A stretch of 64,000 bases of DNA from Ottowia thiooxydans DSM 14619. Lineage in GTDB: Bacteria; Pseudomonadota; Gammaproteobacteria; Burkholderiales; Burkholderiaceae_C. Location: positions 186,001 through 250,000 of the forward strand of contig NZ_AUGX01000013.1 of the NCBI RefSeq assembly GCF_000422885.1, in the 5' to 3' direction. The position numbers were made by a program, and so were the translations under genes. The first letter of the stretch is position 1, and each line of letters starts with the position of its first letter. Under the pieces are notes generated by a model that worked only from the letters and a program-made list of their open reading frames with translations, did no database searches and had not been told where the DNA came from. Of the stretch, positions 1-8,424 are shown piece by piece.

Positions 1-2
1 GT

Positions 3-128
3 GGAGAGGATATGAAGACCATGTTCGTCTGCGCGCACGACACGCTCTACACCGTACGGACCCGTTTCCCAGGGCTTCCAAGCGCTTGGCAGCAAGCGGC
101 GGTGAGTGTCCCACCACTTCCTGCCTGA
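3..128 (+). CDS. 3' end of an SMP-30/gluconolactonase-like gene (partial)
   Basis: An open frame enters from the left edge and stops at the TGA at 126-128. Its last ~41 residues (GEDMKTMFVCAHDTLYTVRT, then a Pro/Gly-rich tail) look like the final beta-propeller blade of SMP-30/gluconolactonase/LRE proteins, which typically end in a G-D-x-x-T-L-x-x-T-A-x-x-x-L-Y-R-x-R pattern followed by PG. Such enzymes open sugar-acid lactones. The next gene is an RraA-type aldolase, which would suit a sugar-acid or keto-acid pathway. The assignment rests on the C-terminal blade only. Confidence 0.5.
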   Translation, partial: GEDMKTMFVCAHDTLYTVRTRFPGLPSAWQQAAVSVPPLPA

Positions 129-203
129 CGAGTTGGTGCCTCGCGTATTCGCCACCACGACTATAACTTTCATCACACACTTTTCTATCCGAAAGAACTC
201 GTT

Positions 204-881
204 ATGCAAGCAGGCTTTCAGGTCCTCAAGCGCCGTAGCGCGGTCGACCTCAAATGGGTTGAAAAATTCAAGGGCATTCCTGTGGCCAATATCAGCGATT
301 CGATGTCACGGCTGTCGGGAGCAGGCTCAACACTTCGACCGATGCACTCCGGCGGCGTCGTCTGTGGCCCTGCGCTTACCGTCAAGACCTGTCCGGGGGA
401 TAACCTGATGACACACATGGCGCTGAATATGGGTGTGGAAGGCGACGTGATCGTGGTTGACGCGGACGGTGCGGTTACCAATGCCATCATCGGCGAGCGC
501 ATGCTGGCGTATTGCATTGCCAAGAAATTCGCCGGCATCATCATCAACGGCGCTATCCGCGACATGGGGTGGATCAGACAACACGACTTTCCGGTCTATG
601 CCGTAGGAGTGACCCATCGTGGGCCTTACAAGAATGGCCCCGGCGAAATCAATGTTCCGGTCTCGCTAGGTGGCATGGTCGTCATGCCGGGCGATTTGAT
701 CGTTGGAGACGAAGATGGGCTGGTGTGTGTTCCTCAGGCCGAAGTGGCAAGCGTGCATTCAAAAGCAGCAGCCAAGTTCAAGCACGAAACCGACACTTTC
801 GCTGCGATTGGCATCACCGACAATAATGCAGCCAGCTATCGCGCAAAGCTGGAGAAGCTGGGGTGCTTTTTCGAAGACTGA
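204..881 (+). CDS. RraA-family protein (4-hydroxy-4-methyl-2-oxoglutarate aldolase / dimethylmenaquinone methyltransferase-like)
   Basis: The 225-residue protein has the RraA/HMG-aldolase fold signature: an early N-I-S-D-S motif (about 29-33), G-D-V-I-V-V-D (80-86), the G-E-R-M loop (97-100), N-G-A-I-R-D with the conserved Arg119-Asp120 pair that binds substrate and metal in the aldolases, and P-G-D-L-I-V-G-D-E-D-G near 170-180. Members cleave 4-hydroxy-2-oxo acids such as 4-carboxy-4-hydroxy-2-oxoadipate; others regulate RNase E. The Arg-Asp pair and the catabolic setting favour aldolase, but the substrate is unknown. No strong ribosome site is visible before the chosen ATG. A second, diverged RraA gene lies at 43.7-44.4 kb. 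Confidence 0.8.
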   Translation: MQAGFQVLKRRSAVDLKWVEKFKGIPVANISDSMSRLSGAGSTLRPMHSGGVVCGPALTVKTCPGDNLMTHMALNMGVEGDVIVVDADGAVTNAIIGERMLAYCIAKKFAGIIINGAIRDMGWIRQHDFPVYAVGVTHRGPYKNGPGEINVPVSLGGMVVMPGDLIVGDEDGLVCVPQAEVASVHSKAAAKFKHETDTFAAIGITDNNAASYRAKLEKLGCFFED

Positions 882-1281
882 AGCATTTTCTGTACGCAAG
901 GAGCACGGAATGCGCAGAAGCCGCGAGAGACGGATGGATTGGCGGCTCTGAGTGGAGCCTGTGAGGAGGTGGACCCTAGGCGTCAGAATTTTGGGTTGAA
1001 ACTTACGTTCATAAGCGACGCTCAGCGATGTAGTTCTCAGTATTCGATCTTTAAAGGATCGGGAGTCTCTCGTAACCGAGTGACGTCTACGAAACAGCTA
1101 AAGGAAGGGGTTGATGGCTTGCAGGAACTTCCACATCGAGTGAGTCACCTGTATGAGCCTTGCTTCCATCGCAACATACTAAAGACCTTGACCAGGTTTT
1201 TAGAGCCACGATCATGAGGTTAGGAGTTCATAGGGAGTTAGCCGCTTCATCGCCCTCAGCCTGTAGCGCAAAATACCCCCC
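882..1281. other. 400-bp intergenic region, no gene recognised
   Basis: The stretch between the RraA gene and the RIO kinase has short open frames on both strands, none with a recognisable motif, good ribosome site or typical codon use. I see no convincing promoter, terminator or repeat in it. Confidence 0.5.
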
Positions 1282-2127
1282 ATGAAAACACCACCAAGAC
1301 TGCAACCTCTGGTCGAAGAAGGCCTGATCGACACCGTGGTGCGCCAACTGATGAGCGGCAAGGAGGCCATGGTCTATGTCGTGCGCCTGGGGGACGACAC
1401 CATCTGCGCCAAGATCTACAAGGAAGCGACCCATCGCAGCTTTCGCCAGGCCGTGGACTACACCGAAAACCGCAAAGTCAAGAATTCACGATCGGCCCGC
1501 GCCATGGCCAAAGGCAGCAAGTTTGGTCGCCAGGAGCAGGAAGCAGCCTGGCAAAGCGCCGAGGTTGACGCGCTCTACCGGCTGGCCGCGGCAGGTGTGC
1601 GGGTGCCCACGCCCTACAACTTCTGCGACGGTGTTTTGCTGATGGAGTTGGTAACGGACGCGGATGGCGACGCCGCGCCGCGCCTGAATGATGTGGTGTT
1701 CACCCCTGACGAGGCGCTGCGCCACCACGCCACGCTGATCAAGGAGGTGGTGCGCATGCTGTGTGCCGGTGTGGTGCATGGCGATTTATCCGAGTTCAAC
1801 ATCCTGCTCGCCGCCGACGGCCCCGTCGTAATTGACCTGCCCCAGGCCATTGATGCCGCAGGCAATAACCACGCCCAGCGCATGCTGCTTCGCGACGTGG
1901 ACAACCTCAAGAATTTCTTCGGCCAGTTTGCCCCTGCGCTTCTGAGAACACGCTATGGCGAAGAAATCTGGAGCCTTTATCACAGCGGCATGCTGTCGGT
2001 GGAGTCGGTGCTGACCGGCCGGTTTGAGCGCTCCAAAAGATCCGTGGATGTGGGGTCCGTGCTGCGCGAGGTGGACGATGCGCGGGCGGAAGAGGCGGCG
2101 CGGCTGGTACGGATGGGGGCTCGGTAG
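1282..2127 (+). CDS. RIO-type serine/threonine protein kinase
   Basis: The 281-residue product has the compact RIO kinase core: an N-terminal G-K-E-A-M-V-Y nucleotide loop (about 26-32) with the A-K-I-Y lysine strand, a catalytic loop V-H-G-D-L-S-E-F-N-I-L near 170-180, and the metal-binding I-D-L-P-Q segment in place of DFG. RIO kinases in archaea and eukaryotes act in ribosome maturation; bacterial members are poorly understood. Its length suits a stand-alone bacterial RIO1-like protein. It is monocistronic, facing a convergent LysR gene 32 bp away, and shows no link to the nearby catabolic genes. Confidence 0.85.
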   Translation: MKTPPRLQPLVEEGLIDTVVRQLMSGKEAMVYVVRLGDDTICAKIYKEATHRSFRQAVDYTENRKVKNSRSARAMAKGSKFGRQEQEAAWQSAEVDALYRLAAAGVRVPTPYNFCDGVLLMELVTDADGDAAPRLNDVVFTPDEALRHHATLIKEVVRMLCAGVVHGDLSEFNILLAADGPVVIDLPQAIDAAGNNHAQRMLLRDVDNLKNFFGQFAPALLRTRYGEEIWSLYHSGMLSVESVLTGRFERSKRSVDVGSVLREVDDARAEEAARLVRMGAR

Positions 2128-2159
2128 TCAGCGCGCCCGAAAAGATCGCGAACACGTGC

Positions 2160-3095
2160 TTAGCCGTGGCTTCCATTGTCCGGTTGCACAGGATCGGCAC
2201 CAATCAGTGCGGCAAGGTTCAACTCCCGAATGAGCTCAGCCACGGCTTCGCCCAAGTAAGTGGAGGGCAGGCGCCGTGATCGCGCCAAATAGCTGATGTT
2301 GCGCGAGCCCATGCCTGCAATGCGCGCGCTGGTGAATTCCTTGCTGGATTGCGCCAGCTTGGCTTCTCCATGGCCTACAACGCTGTAGCCAATTCCCAGC
2401 CGGATCAGATCAAACACGGCCAGCATGGTGTCTGCCTCCACCACAACGTTCAATGGCGTATTGGTACGGCGCCTGGTCAATTCCAGGTTCGCTCTAATGG
2501 AATTGGAGAGCGACGGAAGAATCAGAGGAAAGCGCGCTAGCTCCTCGAATGGAATGGCCGGAGGGAGTTCCTGGCCGCCCGCGCGCAATCCTATGAGCAC
2601 ATAGTGCTCCTCCGTCAGGGGTTCGACCACCAGATCGTCGAGCTCCTCCAGATTGAATAGCACGGCCACTTCCACGTGCCCCTGGTTGAGCGCGGTGACC
2701 AACATCGGGGTTTTGTTCTCGATGATGGAGATCGTTGCGTTGGGAAACCGAGTCCGAAACGCTTTGACCAAAGGAGGGGTCAGAACCCGTGCCAGGCGAG
2801 GAACGAGCCCGACGGAGATCTTCCCAGTGAGATCGGAGCTCGCGCTTCGGAGCGCTTCCCTTCCGCTCGCAATGGCTTCAAGAATGGCCTGTGCATGCGG
2901 CAAGAACGCCTCCCCGGTGGGCGTGAGGGCAACTCCGCGACCCGTGCGGAGAAACAGCTTGGTGTTGAGATCCTCCTCCAGGAGGCGAATCTGCCGACTC
3001 AGCGAGGGCTGAGAGATGTCAAGCGCCCTCTCAGCTTTGCTAAAACCTCCAAGCTGTGCAATGCAAACGAAATGCTTCAGTTGGCTAAAGTCCAT
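2160..3095 (-). CDS. LysR-family transcriptional regulator
   Basis: The product begins M-D-F-S-Q-L-K-H-F-V, the standard LysR N-terminus, with a winged helix-turn-helix (S-K-A-E-R-A-L-D-I-S-Q-P-S-L-S-R-Q-I) in residues 18-40 and a substrate-binding-like effector domain after about residue 90. The start at 3095 gives 311 residues, normal for the family; a more upstream in-frame ATG would add 46 atypical residues. It is transcribed away from the acyl-CoA operon beginning at 3338 and is the natural candidate to control it. An inverted repeat in the shared 242-bp spacer fits a LysR site. Confidence 0.9.
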   Translation of the reverse strand: MDFSQLKHFVCIAQLGGFSKAERALDISQPSLSRQIRLLEEDLNTKLFLRTGRGVALTPTGEAFLPHAQAILEAIASGREALRSASSDLTGKISVGLVPRLARVLTPPLVKAFRTRFPNATISIIENKTPMLVTALNQGHVEVAVLFNLEELDDLVVEPLTEEHYVLIGLRAGGQELPPAIPFEELARFPLILPSLSNSIRANLELTRRRTNTPLNVVVEADTMLAVFDLIRLGIGYSVVGHGEAKLAQSSKEFTSARIAGMGSRNISYLARSRRLPSTYLGEAVAELIRELNLAALIGADPVQPDNGSHG

Positions 3096-3101
3096 CCCCC
3101 G

Positions 3102-3143
3102 AACTATAGAGGGATCGAATATCCGATAGTTGATCGCGACTAT
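3102..3143. promoter_or_regulatory. Candidate LysR binding region in divergent promoter
   Basis: Just upstream of the LysR start lie overlapping inverted repeats: AACTAT (3102-3107) pairs with ATAGTT (3126-3131) around an inner GGAT/ATCC pair, and ATAGT (3126-3130) pairs with ACTAT (3139-3143). The second has the T-N11-A spacing typical of LysR boxes. The position fits autoregulation and divergent control, but this is prediction only. Confidence 0.4.
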
Positions 3144-3337
3144 GGATTGACGCGCACTCACTCCATAAACTTCACGAAAGGCCAGAGCGTGGAACGGGCG
3201 ATAGGGCCTATGTCCAATCCACGCAGCTTTCAAATGATGAAGAAGTCGGGCTGTTTGGGGTGTGGCGCGCGTCTATTGCATGGGCACTGCTTAGATCGCT
3301 GAAGCCGCTCCGATCCGCTGAACCAGGAGACAAAAAA

Positions 3338-4123
3338 ATGAAGTGGGCAGATGTAGCCGGCACGACTATCCGATACGAGTTTCGGGAGGGGTCTGGCGAT
3401 CCAGTGGTGTTCATTCATGAAATGGGCGGCAGCCTCAACAGCTGGGATCGTTTGCTCACACGGCCGGAGATCACGCGTCCGGTACTTCGTTATGACACGC
3501 GCGGCTCCGGTATGTCCGAGAAGTTGCGTGATGTGCCCACCATGGACGAGCTGGCGGATGATTTGGTGCATCTGCTCGATATGCTGGGGATGACCCAACC
3601 CATTGCGCTTGCAGGGTGCGCTACTGGAAGCGCGGTCGCTTTGACGTGCGCTGCCCGCCATCCTCAGCGTGTGTCGGCGATCGTTGCCATGAGTCCGGTG
3701 ACCGAGGTGGCTGTGGCGCGGCGGCTGAGTCTTCTGGATGTCGGTGATCGGATGGAGCGCAATGGTTTGCGCACCATGGTGGACGCCTCCCTGGCGACGA
3801 GCTATGCCGCTGAGCTTGTAGATGACCAAGCGGTCTTCCAAGAGTTTCGGGCCCGTTGGCTGGCCAACGATCCGACCAGCTTTGCCTATCAATACCGGAT
3901 GCTCGCCGACCTTGATATCCGCGCAGCATTCGATCAGGTAGTTTGCCCTGTGTTGGTGGTGGCCGGGCGCCATGACCCTTTGCGGCCCGTCGCTTTGTCG
4001 AAGGAAGTGGCGTCAAAAATTTCGGGGGCCAGGTATCTGGAACTGGATGCTGGGCATTTCATGCATGTCCAGGCGCCCGGGCCGGTGGCCAATGCATTGA
4101 ACGGATTTCTCGACTCCGTTTGA
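3338..4123 (+). CDS. Alpha/beta-hydrolase-fold protein with nucleophile Ser replaced by Ala
   Basis: The 261-residue protein aligns by pattern with 3-oxoadipate enol-lactonase-like alpha/beta hydrolases: an oxyanion H-E-M-G-G segment (27-31), R-Y-D-T-R-G-S-G (51-58), the acid Asp213 in A-G-R-H-D-P and the base His240 in D-A-G-H-F. The nucleophile elbow, normally G-x-S-x-G, reads G93-C-A95-T-G97, so the catalytic serine is alanine. The start at 3338 has AGGAG upstream and starts directly with family sequence. It heads an acyl-CoA catabolic run. It may be a non-hydrolytic fold member (C-C lyase or binding role) or an inactive homologue. Confidence 0.8.
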   Translation: MKWADVAGTTIRYEFREGSGDPVVFIHEMGGSLNSWDRLLTRPEITRPVLRYDTRGSGMSEKLRDVPTMDELADDLVHLLDMLGMTQPIALAGCATGSAVALTCAARHPQRVSAIVAMSPVTEVAVARRLSLLDVGDRMERNGLRTMVDASLATSYAAELVDDQAVFQEFRARWLANDPTSFAYQYRMLADLDIRAAFDQVVCPVLVVAGRHDPLRPVALSKEVASKISGARYLELDAGHFMHVQAPGPVANALNGFLDSV

Positions 4124-4199
4124 CCTCCAGGCCCACTGAATAGAACTTGGATTTTTCCGGGGTTGATCAAGGCGTCCATACCGATTTGCTTTCAAAAAC

Positions 4200-4219
4200 A
4201 TAAACCGAACGGTGTTTAT
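4200..4219. promoter_or_regulatory. Candidate palindromic operator upstream of the enoyl-CoA hydratase
   Basis: ATAAAC (4200-4205) and GTTTAT (4214-4219) form perfect arms around a centre that contains ACCGAACGGT, itself palindromic. Sites of this look are common for TetR-type regulators of acyl-CoA genes, but no TetR gene is in the window. It lies ~75 bp before the start at 4295 and suggests an extra promoter inside the cluster. Confidence 0.35.
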
Positions 4220-4294
4220 GGAGGAAGCGCAACTGGGTATGAGGCCTTGGCCGGCTCTTTAACTTAACGAAGCACATCCATTGGAGTTGAAATC

Positions 4295-5065
4295 ATGAGT
4301 GAAAAATTTGTCCATCTCGAAGTCACCGACGGCGTTGCATTGGTCACCATGGACCGCAAGCCCGTCAACGCATTGAACCGTGAGATGCGCCGCCAATTGG
4401 TGGCCACCTTCGATGCCATCTCTGACCGCGACGACATTCGCTGTGCAGTATTGACGGCTACCGGCAACGTGTTCTGCGCTGGTGCTGATTTGAAGGACAG
4501 GCCTGACAGCGAGGTCGCAGGTGATTTTCTCGACCACAACCGCATCACACGCGAGACAGGCAATTCGATTCGTGAGTGCTCCAAGCCGGTGATCGCCGCT
4601 ATTAACGGTACCGCATTGGGCGCCGGGCTAGGTTTGGCTGCAGCCTGCGACATTCTTTACGCCTCTGAGAACGTTACGGTGGGAATGCCTGAGATCAACG
4701 TGGGCTTGGCAGGCGGGGCCTCCATGCTCAAGACACTCTTTGGACGTTCGACTCTCCGCAGAATGTTTTTCACCGGACAGCGACTGACGGCACAAGAGCT
4801 TTTGAAGCGCAACGTCATTGAAGATGTGGTGGCTGAGAAAGACCTGCTCCCAGTCACGATGGCGCTGGCACGCGAGATCGCTTCAAAAGCACCGCTGGCC
4901 ACGATCTACGCCAAGCGTGCCGCCAATATGGTGGATTTGATGCCCCAGCGGGATGCGTACCGCTTTGAGCAGGAATTCACTGTGGCGCTCTCGAGGACCG
5001 AGGATGCGCGGGAAGCGCGCATGGCATTCCTGGAAAAACGCGCCCCCGTTTTCAAGGGCCGTTGA
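4295..5065 (+). CDS. Enoyl-CoA hydratase/isomerase (crotonase family)
   Basis: The 256-residue crotonase-fold protein should act on a CoA thioester made by the synthetase encoded next to it. Visible family marks are F-C-A-G-A-D (oxyanion loop, about residues 63-68), G-T-A-L-G-A-G-L-G-L-A-A-A-C-D and M-P-E-I-N-V-G, which supplies the Glu equivalent to Glu144 of classical hydratases. The second catalytic Glu position (L-R-R-M-F-F-T-G) is Arg, so hydration is not certain; isomerase or another crotonase chemistry is possible. GGAG lies before the ATG. The next gene starts 4 bp after the stop. Confidence 0.85.
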   Translation: MSEKFVHLEVTDGVALVTMDRKPVNALNREMRRQLVATFDAISDRDDIRCAVLTATGNVFCAGADLKDRPDSEVAGDFLDHNRITRETGNSIRECSKPVIAAINGTALGAGLGLAAACDILYASENVTVGMPEINVGLAGGASMLKTLFGRSTLRRMFFTGQRLTAQELLKRNVIEDVVAEKDLLPVTMALAREIASKAPLATIYAKRAANMVDLMPQRDAYRFEQEFTVALSRTEDAREARMAFLEKRAPVFKGR

Positions 5066-5069
5066 TCAC

Positions 5070-7211
5070 ATGAGCGCTCTCGACCACATCGTCCCCGGCG
5101 AGGGGTTAGATGCCTTTTTCTCTGCTGACAGTGTTGCGATCATCGGTGCATCCGACGATCCCACCAAGATTGGCGGCCGGCCGGTACAGCTTTTGCTCAA
5201 GTACGGTTACGCGGGCGCGATCTATCCCATCAATCCAAAGGGTGGAATCATCCAGGGCCTCCAGGCCTACCCTTCCATTCTCGATACACCGAAAGCGCCT
5301 GAGCTGGCCATACTGGCGGTTCCCGCGCAGGCCTCGCTACAGGCCGTGACAGACTGTGCGAACCGCGGCGTACGCGGCGTGATTGTGTTGTCTTCAGGCT
5401 TCGGCGAGTCTGGCCCCGAAGGGGTTGCCTTGCAGGAGGAGTTGGTTCGGGTGGCACGCAGCAAGGGTATGCGCCTTCTGGGCCCAAACTGCCTGGGTGC
5501 TATCAATATTGAATCTAAGCTGATTGGAACATTCTCGATTGCACTGGAGCAAAGCTTGCCTCCTGCCGGCAAGGTGGGCATCGTTTCTCAATCGGGCAAT
5601 ATCGGCAGCTTCACCATGCGCAACATGGCCGACCGTGGCCTTGGGGTGAGTCGCTTCATCGCTACCGGCAATGAAGCAGACGTTGATGTTTCAGACGGCA
5701 TTGCAGCTCTCGCGCAAGACCCGAACACGCACATCATCCTCTGCTGCATGGAAACCTGCCGGCATGCCGAGCGCTTGATCTCCGCGTTGGACATGGCGCG
5801 CAAGGCCAACAAGCCCGTGATTGCTCTCAAGATTGGCTCCACGGAGCAGGGCCAGGCTGCTGCGGCTTCGCACACAGGCGCCATGATGGGGTCTGACGCG
5901 GTGTTTGACGCCGTCTTCCGGCGCTATGGCGTACTGCGCGTGCACTCGTTTGAGGAACTGCTCGATCTCGGACATGCGGCGGCGCTATTGGGTTCGCAGC
6001 GCCTGCCCACAACTGATGCAGTGACACTGGTCGCCGCATCCGGCGGCTTCGGCATCATGATGGCGGATTCCATGGTGCAAGCAGGCATGACGCTGCCGCA
6101 GTTGGCAGAGTCCACCAAAGCCCAGATACGCGAAGCGGTGCCAACGGCAGGCACCAACAATCCAGTCGATGCTTCTGCGCAAATGTCTGCGCGGCCTGAC
6201 ATTCTCTTGAAGATGTTGACGGCGTTGCAAAACGATGAGTCCGGCAGCACCTTGGTGCTGCTCCTCGCACTCTCGCTCTACAACCCTCGCTTGAAGGATG
6301 TCTACCTCGAGGCTCTGACCAAGATTCGCGCCAGCCATCCGGATCGACTCATGGTCATGATCAGTCAAGGGCCGCGCGAAGCTGTTGCTCAGATCAATGC
6401 GCTCGGCATCCCCGTGTTTCCAAGCATTCCGGCTGCGGCAGCCGGAATGGCGGGACTCTTCAAGCTCGGTCAGTTGAACCGTATCTCAATTGCTCCGGCA
6501 TACAGCGGCGCTGTAGAGAACATCGATGAGCTGGCTTTTCGCAATGAGTTTCACGCGAAAAAGGCCTTGCGTGAGTTCGGAATCTCTGTTCCGCGCGAAG
6601 ACATTGTGTCCTCCGAAGAAGCTGCTGTGGCCTGCGCGCGAACGACTGGCTATCCGGTCGTGCTGAAAATTGCATCCGAAGATATTCCGCACAAGACCGA
6701 GATCGGAGGCGTGGCTCTGAACCTGCGAAGCGACGAAGATGTGCGCCAAGCGTATACACGCATCATGACCAAGGTCCGCGAGCGTGCGCCCAATGCGCGC
6801 GTTGACGGCGTGCTGGTGGCTCCCATGGCTCAAGGCGGTGTCGAGTTGATCGCAGGTGTGTCGCGCGATCCGGTGTTTGGTCCTGTGGTCATGGTGGGGA
6901 TTGGCGGCGTCTACGCAGAAATTCTCAAGGATGTTTCGGTGCAGGTGGCACCGGTATCCGAAGCCGAAGCCCTTCGCATGCTCCAAGCCCTGAAGATGTT
7001 CCCGCTGCTTGATGGCGCGCGCGGGCAACCTAAGGCTGATGTCGCCGCCGCGGCGAGAACTGTGGCCTTGCTTTCCGAGTTCGCGTGCAAATACGCGGGC
7101 AACGTGGGCGAGATTGATATGAACCCCGTTCTGGTCAAGCCGCTCGGTGAGGGTGTCGAGGTTCTTGACGCTTTGATGATTCCGCTTTCACGCTCAGCCT
7201 CAGCAGGTTGA
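5070..7211 (+). CDS. ADP-forming acyl-CoA synthetase (acetate-CoA ligase family), fused alpha-beta type
   Basis: The 713-residue protein has a CoA-binding Rossmann domain (A-I-I-G-A-S near residue 23-28), a succinyl-CoA-ligase-like domain with the phospho-histidine motif S-H-T-G (His268), and a C-terminal ATP-grasp domain (from about 480; V-V-L-K-I-A-S, then H-K-T-E-I-G-G-V). It should activate a carboxylic acid to its CoA ester with ATP giving ADP and phosphate, or run in reverse. The domain order and size are those of single-chain ADP-forming synthetases. The start at 5070 follows the hydratase stop by 4 bp, showing operon structure. Confidence 0.88.
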   Translation: MSALDHIVPGEGLDAFFSADSVAIIGASDDPTKIGGRPVQLLLKYGYAGAIYPINPKGGIIQGLQAYPSILDTPKAPELAILAVPAQASLQAVTDCANRGVRGVIVLSSGFGESGPEGVALQEELVRVARSKGMRLLGPNCLGAINIESKLIGTFSIALEQSLPPAGKVGIVSQSGNIGSFTMRNMADRGLGVSRFIATGNEADVDVSDGIAALAQDPNTHIILCCMETCRHAERLISALDMARKANKPVIALKIGSTEQGQAAAASHTGAMMGSDAVFDAVFRRYGVLRVHSFEELLDLGHAAALLGSQRLPTTDAVTLVAASGGFGIMMADSMVQAGMTLPQLAESTKAQIREAVPTAGTNNPVDASAQMSARPDILLKMLTALQNDESGSTLVLLLALSLYNPRLKDVYLEALTKIRASHPDRLMVMISQGPREAVAQINALGIPVFPSIPAAAAGMAGLFKLGQLNRISIAPAYSGAVENIDELAFRNEFHAKKALREFGISVPREDIVSSEEAAVACARTTGYPVVLKIASEDIPHKTEIGGVALNLRSDEDVRQAYTRIMTKVRERAPNARVDGVLVAPMAQGGVELIAGVSRDPVFGPVVMVGIGGVYAEILKDVSVQVAPVSEAEALRMLQALKMFPLLDGARGQPKADVAAAARTVALLSEFACKYAGNVGEIDMNPVLVKPLGEGVEVLDALMIPLSRSASAG

Positions 7212-7220
7212 TCAACGCAT

Positions 7221-8423
7221 ATGCAAACCGAACAAACACAGGCCCTGGAGGCCATCTCTGCCGGCCCTCCGGCCTATCGGCGGTATGCCCGCAACTGGTT
7301 GGCCAGCAACTTGCCAGCGCACATGCGCTGGGACACACTGGACTACCGCTCGCCCACGCTGGAGGAATGCCGTACGTGGGAAGCGTCCATGTATAGCGCC
7401 GGTCTGGCCGGAATGACATGGCCTAAGGCCTACGGCGGCTTGGGCCTCACGTTGCGTGAGCATCTGGTGGTGAACAAGGAAGTTGGCGCCTTGGCCATGC
7501 CTGAGAGCGTGAGCTCCATCGGCAAAGAGCTGGCCGGACCCATCATCCAGACCGTGGGTACAGAAGCGCAAAAGCAGCAGTTCTTGCCACGCATCCTTTC
7601 TATGGGTGATTTCTGGTGCCAAGGCTTTTCCGAGCCAGATGCTGGTTCAGATCTTGTGCGTCTTCGTACCAAGGCGACGCAGGAGGGAGATCACTGGCGC
7701 ATCAATGGCCAGAAAATCTGGACCAGCGGAGCAGCCAAGGCGCACTACTGCCTTCTGTTGACCCGCACCGGCACCGTGGCAGACAAGCACCGCGGATTGC
7801 TGATGTTTGCCGTGCCAATGAACACACCCGGGATTCGAGTGGTTCCCATCAAATCGATTGATGGAAAGGAATCGTTCGCAGAGGTCTTCTTTGACAACGT
7901 GGTGGTTCCTGATTCCGCACGCTTGGGCGCACCTGATGAAGGCTGGAATGCAGCCATTCGCGTGCTTTCCATCGAGCGGGCGACCAACCGCATGTACCGA
8001 CCCTGGCGCTTCGAGTGTGAGCTGAGGCAACTTGTGGCCGCATGCAAGTCTGACCCCAAGCTCGCGAAGCTTCTTCAAGATGGTTACTACCAACGGCGGA
8101 TAGGTGACCTGGTTGGTGAGATTGATGCGCACAAGGGCCTGGTGGAGCGCACCGTTGAAAAAATGGTGTCAGGTGAAAAAATAGGCGCTCAAGGCTCATT
8201 AACCAAACTCTATTGGTCTGAATGCCATCAAGCCTTCATGGGCCTTGCATTGGCCTTGGTTTCGCATGTGAACCCGCTGTCCAGCCCCTTGGCCAGACGT
8301 GCACGAGACCACTTCACGACAGCGTATCTCTTTGCCCGCGCAGAGACCATCTACGCCGGCGTCACGGAGGTGCAACTCGACATCATTGCCCAGCGCATCA
8401 TGGAATTGCCTAAGGACCTTTGA
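7221..8423 (+). CDS. Acyl-CoA dehydrogenase, large-type subunit
   Basis: This 400-residue flavoprotein has the acyl-CoA dehydrogenase N-terminal helical domain, the middle-domain FAD/substrate motif Q-G-F-S-E-P-D-A-G-S-D (about 133-143) and W-T-S-G-A, and a C-terminal I-Y-A-G-V-T-E-V-Q-L-D segment. The position equivalent to MCAD Glu376 is Ala, so the catalytic base must sit elsewhere or in a partner. It lies 9 bp after the synthetase and its TGA is followed at once by the second, shorter dehydrogenase. This arrangement is typical of FadE pairs that form heterotetramers. Confidence 0.88.
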   Translation: MQTEQTQALEAISAGPPAYRRYARNWLASNLPAHMRWDTLDYRSPTLEECRTWEASMYSAGLAGMTWPKAYGGLGLTLREHLVVNKEVGALAMPESVSSIGKELAGPIIQTVGTEAQKQQFLPRILSMGDFWCQGFSEPDAGSDLVRLRTKATQEGDHWRINGQKIWTSGAAKAHYCLLLTRTGTVADKHRGLLMFAVPMNTPGIRVVPIKSIDGKESFAEVFFDNVVVPDSARLGAPDEGWNAAIRVLSIERATNRMYRPWRFECELRQLVAACKSDPKLAKLLQDGYYQRRIGDLVGEIDAHKGLVERTVEKMVSGEKIGAQGSLTKLYWSECHQAFMGLALALVSHVNPLSSPLARRARDHFTTAYLFARAETIYAGVTEVQLDIIAQRIMELPKDL

Positions 8424-8424
8424 G

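Noticed and set aside
939-1217. 92-codon open frame in the spacer after the first RraA gene
   Set aside because: No ribosome site, no recognisable motif and low-complexity match to nothing known; treated as non-coding.
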